Shown piece after piece: positions 34,984-43,377 of a stretch of DNA of 62,478 bases (its first letter is position 1; each line of letters begins with the position of its first letter). This DNA comes from Alcanivorax sp. DG881 (GTDB lineage Bacteria > Pseudomonadota > Gammaproteobacteria > Pseudomonadales > Alcanivoracaceae): NCBI RefSeq assembly GCF_000155615.1, contig NZ_DS989915.1, positions 1,128,558 to 1,191,035 on the forward strand, in the 5' to 3' direction. Below the pieces are notes generated by a model. The model ran no database searches and was not told where the DNA came from. It saw only the letters and a list, made by a program, of their open reading frames with translations. The position numbers and the translations under genes are program-made.

Positions 34984-35007
34984 ATCAACCATTAAATCCG
35001 TATACCC
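34984..35007 (-). repeat. Right terminal inverted repeat of the ISPpu12-like element
   Basis: Complement of the left terminal repeat with three differences. It lies 34 bp past the transposase stop and is directly followed by the AGAACTAT duplication. Confidence 0.93.
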
Positions 35008-35015
35008 AGAACTAT
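35008..35015 (+). repeat. Target site duplication, right copy
   Basis: AGAACTAT, identical to 31628-31635. Confidence 0.95.
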
Positions 35016-35032
35016 AAAATCGACACTTTGAT

Positions 35033-35172
35033 CTATTGCGGTTGTACGATGCCTTCGCTGATGCCTGCAAGAACCCCGCAAGCATCAACTTCACGGCCAT
35101 CGTTGCACCTCGCTCTCAGGGAAACGAGTTGCTTCTCAAGCGATTGCAAAGCCGTTATCTGCGACCGCGCAT
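35033..35172 (-). pseudogene. 3' fragment of a second cadR-like gene
   Basis: Read on the minus strand this segment encodes RRSQITALQSLEKQLVSLRARCNDG followed by REVDACGVLAGISEGIVQPQ and a TAG stop. That is the C-terminal end of a CadR-type regulator, including the last two metal-binding Cys. The DNA is close to but distinct from the cadR at 31740-31880. The 5' two-thirds are missing and the sequence upstream is unrelated. It lies outside the IS, 18 bp beyond the duplicated target, so it is a separate remnant of an older metal-resistance locus. Confidence 0.85.
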
Positions 35173-35206
35173 CAGCAGACTTCCTGTTATAAGCAACCTG
35201 TTGGCT

Positions 35207-35548
35207 TTACACACCTAGAGAGTTAATCACAATGAGTTGGATTAAAGTTGAACGGGCTGAGCAAACCCCGTGGAACTTGATCACGGTCAACAGATCACGG
35301 ATGAAGTCGCTTAAGGCGCCAGCTATGGCAAAATAGCCCCTACTCGAGGCTCCACGCCGATGGCCTAGGATTGCATGCCCAAAGATCCGGTAGGCAGGTA
35401 TTTCCGTGCCCAGCTTCTCCTTCATCGTGGTTTTGACGTCGATTTCGATCAGCACCCCGAAGCAGTTATCCGTGAGAGACTGACGCGCTCGTTTGTCAAC
35501 CGCCTCAAAATCAGCATCTTCTATGGTTCGATCAATAGTGTACGGCAC
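35207..35548 (-). pseudogene. Decayed DUF302-family gene
   Basis: The N-terminal half reads like DUF302: EAVDKRARQSLTDNCFGVLIEID followed by VKTTMKEKLGTEIPAYRIFG. After that the frame is lost. A one-base shift gives CNPRPSAWSLE then a stop, close to the family's ACNPPLAHRALE. The open frame then continues as unrelated residues. DUF302 proteins are small and of unclear function, often near copper or sulfur genes. This copy is frameshifted and lacks a proper C-terminus, so it is probably non-functional. It sits next to the copA ATPase on the same strand. Confidence 0.7.
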
Positions 35549-35557
35549 CAGCGATTA

Positions 35558-37867
35558 TTACTTAGGGCCAAGCTTGATAACTCGCAGGCGCAATGCATTC
35601 ACAATCACGCTGAAAGACGACAGCGACATTGCAGCAGCCGCGAAGATCGGTGAAAGCAGTATCCCGAAGAACGGGTACAAAACCCCCGCCGCAATCGGAA
35701 CGCCCGCGGAGTTGTACACAAAAGCAAAGAACAGGTTCTGTCGGATATTGCGCATGGTCGCCAGCGACAGACGACGCGCTTCTACAATACCCATCAAGTC
35801 GCCGCGCAGCAGCGTAATGCCCGCGCTTTCGATGGCCACATCTGTGCCGGTGCCCATGGCCACCCCCACGTCCGCCGTTGCCAATGCAGGCGCGTCGTTA
35901 ACGCCATCACCCGCCATCACGACAACACCCCCTTCATCTTTCAGACGCTGGACGATCTTGCCCTTATCTTCCGGCAGTACCTCCGCTTCCACTTCATCGA
36001 TATGCAATTTGCGAGCAACCGCCTCGGCCGAGGTGTAGTTATCGCCAGTCAGCATGACCACTCGAATGCCGTCTTTTTGCAGCGCGACAATAGCAGCGTG
36101 GGTCGTTCTCTTGATGGGATCGGAGATGGCCAACAGCCCAGCGATTTTTCCATCGACGGCGGCAAAAATCACGGTAGCACCATCTTTGCGATGCTCGTCG
36201 GCATCGCTGTCAAATCTAGTGGTGTCGACATTCTCCGACTCCATGAGAAGACGATTACCAAGCAGCACCCGCTTGCCGTCGATTTTTCCTGTTACCCCTT
36301 TACCGTTGGGAGAATCGAAGTCTTCCGCATCCGGCAGCTTCAGCTCCATGCCCTTGGCTTTGTCCAGAATGGCGTGGGCCAGTGGATGCTCACTGCCTTT
36401 CTCGAGTCCGCCCGCAAAACGCATCAAAGCATCGTCATCGTACCCATTCGCTGTAACAATTCGGGTGATTTGTGGCTGCCCCTCTGTCAACGTGCCGGTC
36501 TTATCCACTACCACCGTATCTACCTTTTCCATGCGTTCAAGGGCTTCCGCATCGCGGATCAGCACACCACTTTGGGCGCCGCGGCCAACACCTACCATGA
36601 TCGACATCGGCGTTGCCAGACCCAGTGCGCAAGGGCAGGCAATGATCAGAACACTGACCGCCGCAATCAGCCCGAACGCCATGGGCGGTGTCGGCCCAAG
36701 GAATGACCAGGCTATAAAGGCAACAATGGCAATTAGGATCACGGTGGGCACAAACCAGCTCGCCACCTTATCGGCAAGCCCCTGGATCGGTGCGCGGCTG
36801 CGTTGGGCGCTGGCCACCATCTGCACGATTTGGGAAAGCATGGTGTCCCGGCCAACCTTGTCGGCCCGCATGATAAAGCTGCCCTGTTGGTTAATACTGC
36901 CGCCAATCACTTGGTCGCCAGACTTTTTGCTGACTGCAAGAGGCTCACCGGTCACCATGGACTCATCCACGTTGGAGCTGCCTTCAAGTAACTCACCGTC
37001 CAGCGGCACCTTGTCCCCCGGGCGCACTCGCAGGCGATCACCCACCTTGACCTGATCCAGCGACACATCGGACTCGTCGCCCTGGTCATCCAGCTTTCGG
37101 GCCGTCGCCGGTGCCAGATCCAGCAGCGCCTTGATCGCGCCCGAGGTTTTCTCCCGGGCCCGCAGTTCAAGCACCTGGCCTAACAGAACCAGCACCACGA
37201 TGACCGCAGCCGCCTCGAAGTAGACGGCGACAGAACCGTCTTCCTGCCGAAAGGCGTCGGGGAAAATCTGGGGCGCCAGTGTCGCCACCAGGCTGTAGAT
37301 CAGCGCCACGCCAGTACCAATGGCAATGAGCGTGAACATGTTCAGATTGCGGCTGACGACGGACTTCCAGCCTCTGACAAAGAAAGGCCAGCCACACCAG
37401 GCCACTACTGGCGTCGCCAACACCAGTTGAATCCAGTTGGACATTTGTGGGGCAACGATCTGGTCAAGGCCGGTGAGATGTCCGCCCATTTCCAGCACCA
37501 ATACCGGCAGGGCCAGCACCAGGCCAATCCAAAATCGACGGGTCATGTCTTTGAGCTCTGCCGAGGGCCCGTCATCCAGACTTACCTGCTCGGGCTCCAG
37601 GGCCATACCACAGATAGGGCAATCTCCGGGGCCCTGCTGGCGAATTTCCGGATGCATCGGGCAGGTGTACATGGTGCCCGGAGCCACGGGTTCGTCCTGT
37701 TTCTGTTCTCCACTGAGGTAGTGTCCCGGGTCGCCGTCAAACTTCGATTTGCACCCCGAAGAACAGAAATACCAGGTTTTCCCGCCATGCTCGCTGCGAT
37801 GTTCCGCCGAGTGTGGATTCACCGACATGCCGCAAACAGGATCTTTGACCGTGTGCTCAGCCGTCAT
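35558..37867 (-). CDS. copA: Cu(I)-exporting P1B-type ATPase with YHS and HMBD metal domains
   Basis: A 769-aa P-type ATPase that pumps Cu(I) out of the cytoplasm. The N-terminus lacks the classical HMA CxxC domain. It has a YHS domain (~8-50: [20 protein letters not shown]) and a heavy-metal-binding segment (~68-92: [18 protein letters not shown]). Core motifs: TGEP (actuator), [10 protein letters not shown] (P1B-1 metal path), [10 protein letters not shown] with the phosphorylated Asp, EHPLAHAI (HP locus) and [10 protein letters not shown]. It ends at 35558 in a basic tail. It is the distal gene of the minus-strand cop block, 30 bp after the APC permease. Confidence 0.94.
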   Translation of the reverse strand: MTAEHTVKDPVCGMSVNPHSAEHRSEHGGKTWYFCSSGCKSKFDGDPGHYLSGEQKQDEPVAPGTMYTCPMHPEIRQQGPGDCPICGMALEPEQVSLDDGPSAELKDMTRRFWIGLVLALPVLVLEMGGHLTGLDQIVAPQMSNWIQLVLATPVVAWCGWPFFVRGWKSVVSRNLNMFTLIAIGTGVALIYSLVATLAPQIFPDAFRQEDGSVAVYFEAAAVIVVLVLLGQVLELRAREKTSGAIKALLDLAPATARKLDDQGDESDVSLDQVKVGDRLRVRPGDKVPLDGELLEGSSNVDESMVTGEPLAVSKKSGDQVIGGSINQQGSFIMRADKVGRDTMLSQIVQMVASAQRSRAPIQGLADKVASWFVPTVILIAIVAFIAWSFLGPTPPMAFGLIAAVSVLIIACPCALGLATPMSIMVGVGRGAQSGVLIRDAEALERMEKVDTVVVDKTGTLTEGQPQITRIVTANGYDDDALMRFAGGLEKGSEHPLAHAILDKAKGMELKLPDAEDFDSPNGKGVTGKIDGKRVLLGNRLLMESENVDTTRFDSDADEHRKDGATVIFAAVDGKIAGLLAISDPIKRTTHAAIVALQKDGIRVVMLTGDNYTSAEAVARKLHIDEVEAEVLPEDKGKIVQRLKDEGGVVVMAGDGVNDAPALATADVGVAMGTGTDVAIESAGITLLRGDLMGIVEARRLSLATMRNIRQNLFFAFVYNSAGVPIAAGVLYPFFGILLSPIFAAAAMSLSSFSVIVNALRLRVIKLGPK

Positions 37868-37897
37868 GGCCGATCCCTCCCTATCGAGTTCTGGTGA

Positions 37898-39250
37898 TTA
37901 GTGATGATGAGCATGAGATTCTTTGTGTCCCGCTTCTTCGGCTTCTGTGGCCTTTTTCAGGAACAGTTGCTCGGCCACTGCGATAACAATCATGGTGACA
38001 ACCGCCACGCCAATAACAAACAGGTCAGTATTCAGTTTGACCCAAACGAAGCCACCAAGAGCGAGCAAATCCAGAACAATTGCCACCGTGGGCACCCACA
38101 CATTGGCCTTCACATCCTCCCGTAAATAGCGCAGAACGCCCCAATGGATAGCAATGTCCATGATCAGGTAAAAAATGATGCCCAGCGCTGCAATTCGGGA
38201 CAGGTCGAAGAAGGCCGTGAGGATAAGCCCAAGCACCACGGTATAAACCAGCGTGTGCTTCTGGATGCTACCGGGCATGCCGAAATGACTGTGGGGGACC
38301 AGCTTCATTTCAGTCAGCATGGCCAACATGCGTGAGACGGCGAAAATACTGGCCAGAATGCCACCGGCGGTGGCCATCATCGCAATGGCGACGGTAAACC
38401 AGACGCCGTAGTCGCCCAATGCGGGACGCGCAGCGGCCGCCAGAGAGTAGTCCTGCGTTTTGATGATTTCCGCCAGGGACAGGTTACTGGCAACGGCGAA
38501 ACCGACCAGGGTGTAGATCACCACGCAGGCTGCGATGGAAATAATAATCGCTCGCCCCACGTTTCTCTTGGGGTCTATGACTTCCGAGCCGCTGTTGGTG
38601 ATGGTGGTAAAACCTTTGAAGGCCAGAATGCCAAGGGCCGTTGCCCCCAGGAAATTGCCAAAGGTTCCAGCCTCACCGGGGCTAGAGAAATCAACAGAAA
38701 CACTGTCGGCAATCCAGATACCCACCAGCCCGAAAACCAGAATGCCTCCGATCTTCAGGATACCTATAAAGGAAGCCACGCCCTGAATCATTCGGTTGCC
38801 CAACAGATTGATCAGAAACGCGGCCAGAATTAGTGAGACGCCAAGAATGGGCACCATGCGGCCACTTTCATCGCCATCGAACAGTTGCATGGTGTAAGAA
38901 CCGAAGGTTCGCGCAAGAAAGCTCTGGGCAATCACCATCGAGAAATACATCAGCAAAGCATTGAAAGCCGTCGGTAACCGATTGCCATAGGCTTTGTGCA
39001 GGTACATGCCTATGCCCCCGGCTGACGGGTAGGCATTGGAAATTTTGATGTAGGAATAGGCACTGAAGCTTACGATTACCGCCGCGGCCAGAAACGCCAA
39101 CGGGAAAAGAACGCCAGTCATCTGCGCCATCTGCCCGGTAAGGGCGAAGATACCGGCGCCAATCATGACACCGGTGCCCAGCATAACAGTTCCCGGAAGT
39201 GTAAGACTGCCTTTCTGATAGCGCGTGGTTCTGTCGTGCGTGCTGCTCAT
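37898..39250 (-). CDS. APC-superfamily permease with His-rich C-terminus
   Basis: A 450-aa transporter of the amino acid-polyamine-cation superfamily with about twelve helices. The TM1 substrate motif GTGVMIGAGIFALTG is intact, as is SAYSYIKISNAYPSAGGIGMYL. The C-terminus ends in HKESHAHHH, which could bind metal. APC permeases are not standard copper genes, yet this one lies between the Cu ATPase and copB on the same strand, so co-expression is likely. It may supply a Cu-binding amino acid or export a Cu complex; neither is shown by sequence. The start is ATG at 39250 with AGGAGG upstream. Confidence 0.85.
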   Translation of the reverse strand: MSSTHDRTTRYQKGSLTLPGTVMLGTGVMIGAGIFALTGQMAQMTGVLFPLAFLAAAVIVSFSAYSYIKISNAYPSAGGIGMYLHKAYGNRLPTAFNALLMYFSMVIAQSFLARTFGSYTMQLFDGDESGRMVPILGVSLILAAFLINLLGNRMIQGVASFIGILKIGGILVFGLVGIWIADSVSVDFSSPGEAGTFGNFLGATALGILAFKGFTTITNSGSEVIDPKRNVGRAIIISIAACVVIYTLVGFAVASNLSLAEIIKTQDYSLAAAARPALGDYGVWFTVAIAMMATAGGILASIFAVSRMLAMLTEMKLVPHSHFGMPGSIQKHTLVYTVVLGLILTAFFDLSRIAALGIIFYLIMDIAIHWGVLRYLREDVKANVWVPTVAIVLDLLALGGFVWVKLNTDLFVIGVAVVTMIVIAVAEQLFLKKATEAEEAGHKESHAHHH

Positions 39251-39379
39251 ACAACCTCCTGTTGTTTTGAACGGCGTTTGATACTCAATAAATAGCCAAT
39301 GCTGGCTTGGGTAGATCTCACTTGCATCAATGTCGAGAAAAACGGGCCAAAGAAATATCTTTAGCCCCTAAGTACCTGA

Positions 39380-40129
39380 TCAGAGTGCGATGCGCGCTCC
39401 AATCACAGCAAACCAATCTGCTGTACTGCCGCCGTCCGCTTCGGCAAAGTCGGCACTATCGCCGTATTTGCGCTCATGCACCACGCCCACATAAGGCGAG
39501 AACGCACGGTTGATCAGATCATAGCTCAACCTGAGTCCGGTTTCGGTAGAAACCAGTCCTTTACCAACGCCAATTTCCCGGTCCTCGCTAAACGCAACCG
39601 TGGCATCCAGCGTTGCCGCCAGAATCCAGTAGTTGGTGAGAAGCAGCTCGTACTCTGCATCCAGTTCGGCTGACGTATCGCCATCCTTACTGACATACAG
39701 GTTTGCATCGATCTCAAACCATTGGGGAGCCAGCCCGGCTACACCGAGAACGGCATATGTACGGTCCGGCCCCTCGGGCGTATCGAAACGTACGCCCGCT
39801 TTGGCGTCGAAGAACTTGGAGATGGGGATCTGGCCGACCAGCTGGTTTTCCAGTGTTTCGTAGGCCTGCTCCTCTATCTCGTACTCCCCGGTTGTGAGCA
39901 ACCGGACTTTGAACTCGTCGGTGCCATAGAAAGCATCCGCATTCCAGACGCCCAGTTCCTCGTCATCGTCGCTGTAGCGGTATTCAAACTCCTCGAATTG
40001 AACACCCCAGGTTGTGAGCGGCTGTTTACGAGCGGTGGTGTCGGAGATCATTTCCTGAGCTGTCACCGCCGTTGAGAATCCGATAGAGGCAAAGAAACTG
40101 ACCGCAACAAGTGATCGAATACAACTCAT
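39380..40129 (-). CDS. copB: CopB/PcoB outer membrane copper resistance protein
   Basis: A 249-aa outer membrane protein. The signal peptide ends near VTAQE. The body is a CopB beta-barrel: TTWGVQFEEFEYRYSDDDEEL, DAFYGTDEFKVRLLTTGEYE, SPYVGVVHERKYGDSADFA and a C-terminal WFAVIGARIAL with a hydrophobic last strand. Many CopB proteins have a long Met/His-rich N-terminal repeat; it is missing here, and the repeats appear in CopA instead. Its ATG overlaps the copA stop as ATGA. CopB is thought to help sequester or move Cu at the outer membrane. Confidence 0.9.
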   Translation of the reverse strand: MSCIRSLVAVSFFASIGFSTAVTAQEMISDTTARKQPLTTWGVQFEEFEYRYSDDDEELGVWNADAFYGTDEFKVRLLTTGEYEIEEQAYETLENQLVGQIPISKFFDAKAGVRFDTPEGPDRTYAVLGVAGLAPQWFEIDANLYVSKDGDTSAELDAEYELLLTNYWILAATLDATVAFSEDREIGVGKGLVSTETGLRLSYDLINRAFSPYVGVVHERKYGDSADFAEADGGSTADWFAVIGARIAL

Positions 40130-41883
40130 GCCTCACCTCCTTCTTCAGCAGCCGCGTCTGTTTTGGCCTGCGTCGACTCTGGCCCACCTTCAACAATCAC
40201 CTTACGGAACATACCAGCGGCCGCGTGGTAAGAGAGGTGGCAGTGGAACGCCCATTGGCCTGGCTCGTCGACTTCGGTTTCCATGTAAACGGTGGTGCCG
40301 GGCTGCACACTGACCGTGTGTTTGATCGGATTCCACTGGTCTGCGCCAACATCTAGAATGGACCACATACCGTGCAAGTGCATGGGGTGAGTCATCATGG
40401 TTTCGTTGACAAACTTGAAGCGGACCCGCTCACCATATTTCAGGCGGATCGGATCGGCATCTTCGTACTTAACGCCATTGATACTCCAGGTGTACCGCTC
40501 CATATTGCCGGTCAAACGAAGCTCTATTTCTCGAGTCGGTTCGCGGTCTTCATACAGTGGATCTTGGGCCTTGAGGTCAGCGTAGGACAGGAACTTGCCG
40601 CCATTGGCTGCCGTGGGGACGAGGCCACTTCCCTTCGCATAGAAGGGGTCGCTTGGACCTTCTTTTCCCATCGCCATGGAACCATGGTCCATGCCGGACG
40701 TGCCCGAATGATCCATTCCTTTCATATTTGAGTGGTCCATGTTGCTCATGTTTGCGTGATCCATTCCCTCCATCGAAGAATGATCCATTCCGGACATCCC
40801 TTCTGAGCTATTCATATCCATGTCGCCATGGTCCATACCGGACATACCGCCCATATCAGCCATAGTCAGGCGGGCCGGTTCACGCAGTTGCGGCACGAAC
40901 GCTTCCATACCCTCTTCTGGGGCCAGTGTCGCTCTGGCATAGCCCGAACGCCCCATGGATTCGGCGAAGATGGTGTAGGCCTGCTCACCTTTCGGGCGGA
41001 CGATCACATCGTAGGTTTCCGCCACACCGATCCGGAACTCGTCCACACTAACCGGCTGAACGTTGTTGCCATCAGCCTGCACAACGGTCATGTCCAGACC
41101 GGGGATCCGGATATCAAAGTAAGTCATCGCCGAGGAGTTGATGAAACGCAGCCGAATGCGTTCGCCCGGCTCAAAAAGCCCAGTCCAGTTCTGATCCGGC
41201 CCTTTACCGTTGATCAGCCCTGTAAAACCCTGCAAGTCCTCGACATCCGCTTTCATCATCCGCATGCCACCCCAGGCCATACGGTCCCGAACGGTGTTCA
41301 TCAGGCCGTTCTCGGACACGTCAGAGAAAAACTCTCCGACAGTCTGCTGCTCGCGGTTGTAGTAGTCCGGCATCATCTTCAGGTTACGCATGATGCGATC
41401 ACCGGAGTGCGGGTGCTTATCGGTTAGCTGAACTACGTATTCGCGATCGTAGCGGAACGGTTCACGTCCCTCAGGTTCGATAACGATGGAACCGTAGGCG
41501 CCATCCGGCTCCTGAAAACCGGAGTGGCTGTGAAACCAATAAGTACCAGCCTGCTGGATGGGAAATTCGTAGGTGAAGGTTTCACCCGGCTTGATGCCTG
41601 GAAAGCTGATACCAGGCACACCGTCCTGATCAAAAGGAAGGATCAGGCCGTGCCAGTGAATGGAAGTCATCTCATCCAGGTTGTTGGTCACGTTGATCTT
41701 GACGTTTTCGCCTTCCTTGAAGCGCATCACCGGCCCGGGAGATGCACCGTTATAACCGATGCCGTCTTTCACGAAATCGCCGGTGTCAATTTCGACCCGA
41801 TCAACCGTGAGATTATATTCGCCAGCCATGACCGATGCAGACATCAGCAGGCTTAACAACACTGAACCTAAGCGGCTGTTCAT
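40126..41883 (-). CDS. copA: CopA/PcoA periplasmic multicopper oxidase
   Basis: A 585-aa multicopper oxidase that oxidises Cu(I) in the periplasm. Copper motifs are complete: HWHGLILPFDQDGV, YWFHSHSGFQEPDGAYG, THPMHLHGMW and AFHCHLSYHAAAGM, giving the type 1 His-Cys-His-Met and the trinuclear ligands. Between ~360 and 425 a Met/His repeat region contains seven or so variants of GMDHSxM. The signal peptide (MNSRLGSVLLSLLMSASVMAG) is Sec type, whereas most CopA proteins use a twin-arginine signal. The start at 41883 follows GGAGC; the 13 codons upstream are unsupported. Confidence 0.93.
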   Translation of the reverse strand: MNSRLGSVLLSLLMSASVMAGEYNLTVDRVEIDTGDFVKDGIGYNGASPGPVMRFKEGENVKINVTNNLDEMTSIHWHGLILPFDQDGVPGISFPGIKPGETFTYEFPIQQAGTYWFHSHSGFQEPDGAYGSIVIEPEGREPFRYDREYVVQLTDKHPHSGDRIMRNLKMMPDYYNREQQTVGEFFSDVSENGLMNTVRDRMAWGGMRMMKADVEDLQGFTGLINGKGPDQNWTGLFEPGERIRLRFINSSAMTYFDIRIPGLDMTVVQADGNNVQPVSVDEFRIGVAETYDVIVRPKGEQAYTIFAESMGRSGYARATLAPEEGMEAFVPQLREPARLTMADMGGMSGMDHGDMDMNSSEGMSGMDHSSMEGMDHANMSNMDHSNMKGMDHSGTSGMDHGSMAMGKEGPSDPFYAKGSGLVPTAANGGKFLSYADLKAQDPLYEDREPTREIELRLTGNMERYTWSINGVKYEDADPIRLKYGERVRFKFVNETMMTHPMHLHGMWSILDVGADQWNPIKHTVSVQPGTTVYMETEVDEPGQWAFHCHLSYHAAAGMFRKVIVEGGPESTQAKTDAAAEEGGEA

Positions 41884-41971
41884 ACTTTTTGCTCCAAATC
41901 GCTCTTCACTAAGAACCCTCAAAATAAATACCTACAAGCCCACTGGATCAACGCCCCATTAGTGAACTCAG

Positions 41972-42505
41972 TTACTGGACCTTGACGTCACCGTACATCC
42001 CTGCCTGGTAATGACCCGGCACGTTGCAGGCGAACTCGATATTGCTGTTATCGGAAAACTTCCAAATAACTTCCTGCCTCTGGCCCGGTTCCAGCAGGAC
42101 GCTGTTAGGGTCGTCGTGTTTCATGGACTGGCCGTTCCCCATGTCCATTTCCATCATGTCGTGGTTGAGCTTTCCGCCCTGGATGACGCCATGTTCGACC
42201 ATCATCATCATTTCCTCCTGATGCCCCTCATGCATCTCAGGTGTGCCGATGTTGAACTCGTGAACGAGGTTCCCCTTGTTCTCCACCACGAACCGCACCG
42301 TTTCCCCGGGGCTTACGATGATTGATCCCGGTTCATAGTAATTGTCGTACATTTCGACTGTTATGGTTCGGCTGGCCTCTGAGGCTTTGCCGGGCTCACC
42401 ACTCGCAGCGCCGTGATCATGTCCTCCACCATGGGTTCCAGCGGCAAAGGTGGTCGCCGACAATAAGATAGTTGCGGCAGCAACGAGGAATTTTGATACG
42501 GTCAT
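41972..42505 (-). CDS. copI: CopI-like periplasmic cupredoxin
   Basis: A 177-aa blue copper protein. The signal peptide ends near TTFAA; the mature protein opens with a His motif (THGGGHDHG). The cupredoxin core is complete: LVHEFNIG supplies the first His ligand and CNVPGHYQAGM supplies Cys, His and Met. A Met/His loop (HEGHQEEMMMMVEHG, HDMMEMDMGNG) lies between them. CopI proteins are needed for copper tolerance in Vibrio and in Rubrivivax. It is the first gene of the minus-strand cop block, 88 bp before copA, and opposes copR across a 203-bp promoter region. Confidence 0.87.
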   Translation of the reverse strand: MTVSKFLVAAATILLSATTFAAGTHGGGHDHGAASGEPGKASEASRTITVEMYDNYYEPGSIIVSPGETVRFVVENKGNLVHEFNIGTPEMHEGHQEEMMMMVEHGVIQGGKLNHDMMEMDMGNGQSMKHDDPNSVLLEPGQRQEVIWKFSDNSNIEFACNVPGHYQAGMYGDVKVQ

Positions 42506-42708
42506 ATATCTTCTCCTTTGAACAGCTTTGGCCCTGAGGGCCGGGTTGTCTCACTCAAAACTTGAGCAATATCCAGAAGCGGTTGCTACCATCGCTCAGC
42601 AACCTGAATCCAGGCTGAAAATCGGAATTATTTTTTGTTCTGGCACAATTCAGCTTGGGCAGCGACACTGACGGACTCTGATGCTCAATTTAGAAAGGCA
42701 GTTCAGGA

Positions 42709-43377
42709 ATGAGATTACTTCTGGTGGAAGATGACTACCTGCTGACAAATGGGCTAAGCGCCCAACTGGAAAAGGCCGGTTTCAGCGTGGATACCGCCCG
42801 TACAGCGCGGGAAGCCCGGCACCTCGGGCAGCAGGAAAGTTACCGCGCCGGTATTCTTGACCTGGGCCTGCCCGACGGCAACGGCCTGGACGTACTGAAA
42901 CAGTGGCGGACGCATAAGGTCAGTTTCCCGGTGTTGATCCTGACCGCCAGGGGAGACTGGCAGGACAAGGTCAATGGCTTGAAGGCCGGCGCCGATGATT
43001 ACCTCGCGAAGCCTTTCCAGACCGAAGAGCTGATTGCCCGACTTCACGCCATCGTCCGGCGAAGCGAAGGCAGAATAATGGATACCCTGACAGCGGGCCG
43101 GTTCGAGCTGGACGAAAATCGCCAGACGTTAAGGGCCGGTGACGAGACCGAACATAGCCTGACCGGTACGGAGTTCCGTTTGCTCCGATGTCTGATGAGT
43201 CGTCCCGGGCAGGTTTTCTCGAAAGAACAGCTTCTCGACCAGCTATACAGCATCGACGACATACCCAGCGAGAACGTGATCGAAGCGTATGTGCGGCGGC
43301 TCAGGAAGCTGGTGGGACCGGACACCATCAAGACCCGACGTGGTCAAGGGTACCTGTTCGATGCCGATAGCCGCTAG
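42709..43377 (+). CDS. copR: CopR-type OmpR-family response regulator
   Basis: A 222-aa two-component regulator. The receiver domain has the acidic pair Asp8-Asp9, phospho-acceptor Asp51 (ILDLGLPDG) and Lys101 (LAKPF). The C-terminal winged helix has LTGTEFRLLRCLMSRPGQVFSKEQLL and the wing RRGQGYLF. Divergence from copI and overlap with the kinase gene suggest it activates the cop block when periplasmic copper rises. A clear cop-box palindrome was not found by eye in the 203-bp intergenic region. Confidence 0.92.
   Translation: MRLLLVEDDYLLTNGLSAQLEKAGFSVDTARTAREARHLGQQESYRAGILDLGLPDGNGLDVLKQWRTHKVSFPVLILTARGDWQDKVNGLKAGADDYLAKPFQTEELIARLHAIVRRSEGRIMDTLTAGRFELDENRQTLRAGDETEHSLTGTEFRLLRCLMSRPGQVFSKEQLLDQLYSIDDIPSENVIEAYVRRLRKLVGPDTIKTRRGQGYLFDADSR

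Larger units (their letters stand above)
31636..35007 (+). mobile_element. ISPpu12-like ISL3-family insertion element with metal-efflux cargo
   Basis: A 3372-bp element with 24-bp terminal inverted repeats (31636-31659 and 34984-35007, 21 of 24 matching; both begin GGGTA and end AATGGTTGAT). It carries cadR, a CDF exporter, lspA and an ISL3 transposase, the gene set I recall for ISPpu12 of Pseudomonas, which has about the same length. Perfect 8-bp direct repeats flank it, so it inserted as a unit. The transposase is interrupted by a stop codon, so it may now be immobile on its own. Confidence 0.95.

Noticed and set aside
36054-37055. A 333-codon plus-strand open frame opposite the Cu ATPase gene
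   Set aside because: It is the antisense shadow of copA; the composition is rich in Ser, Pro and Thr with no motif, and the minus strand has full P-type ATPase motifs.
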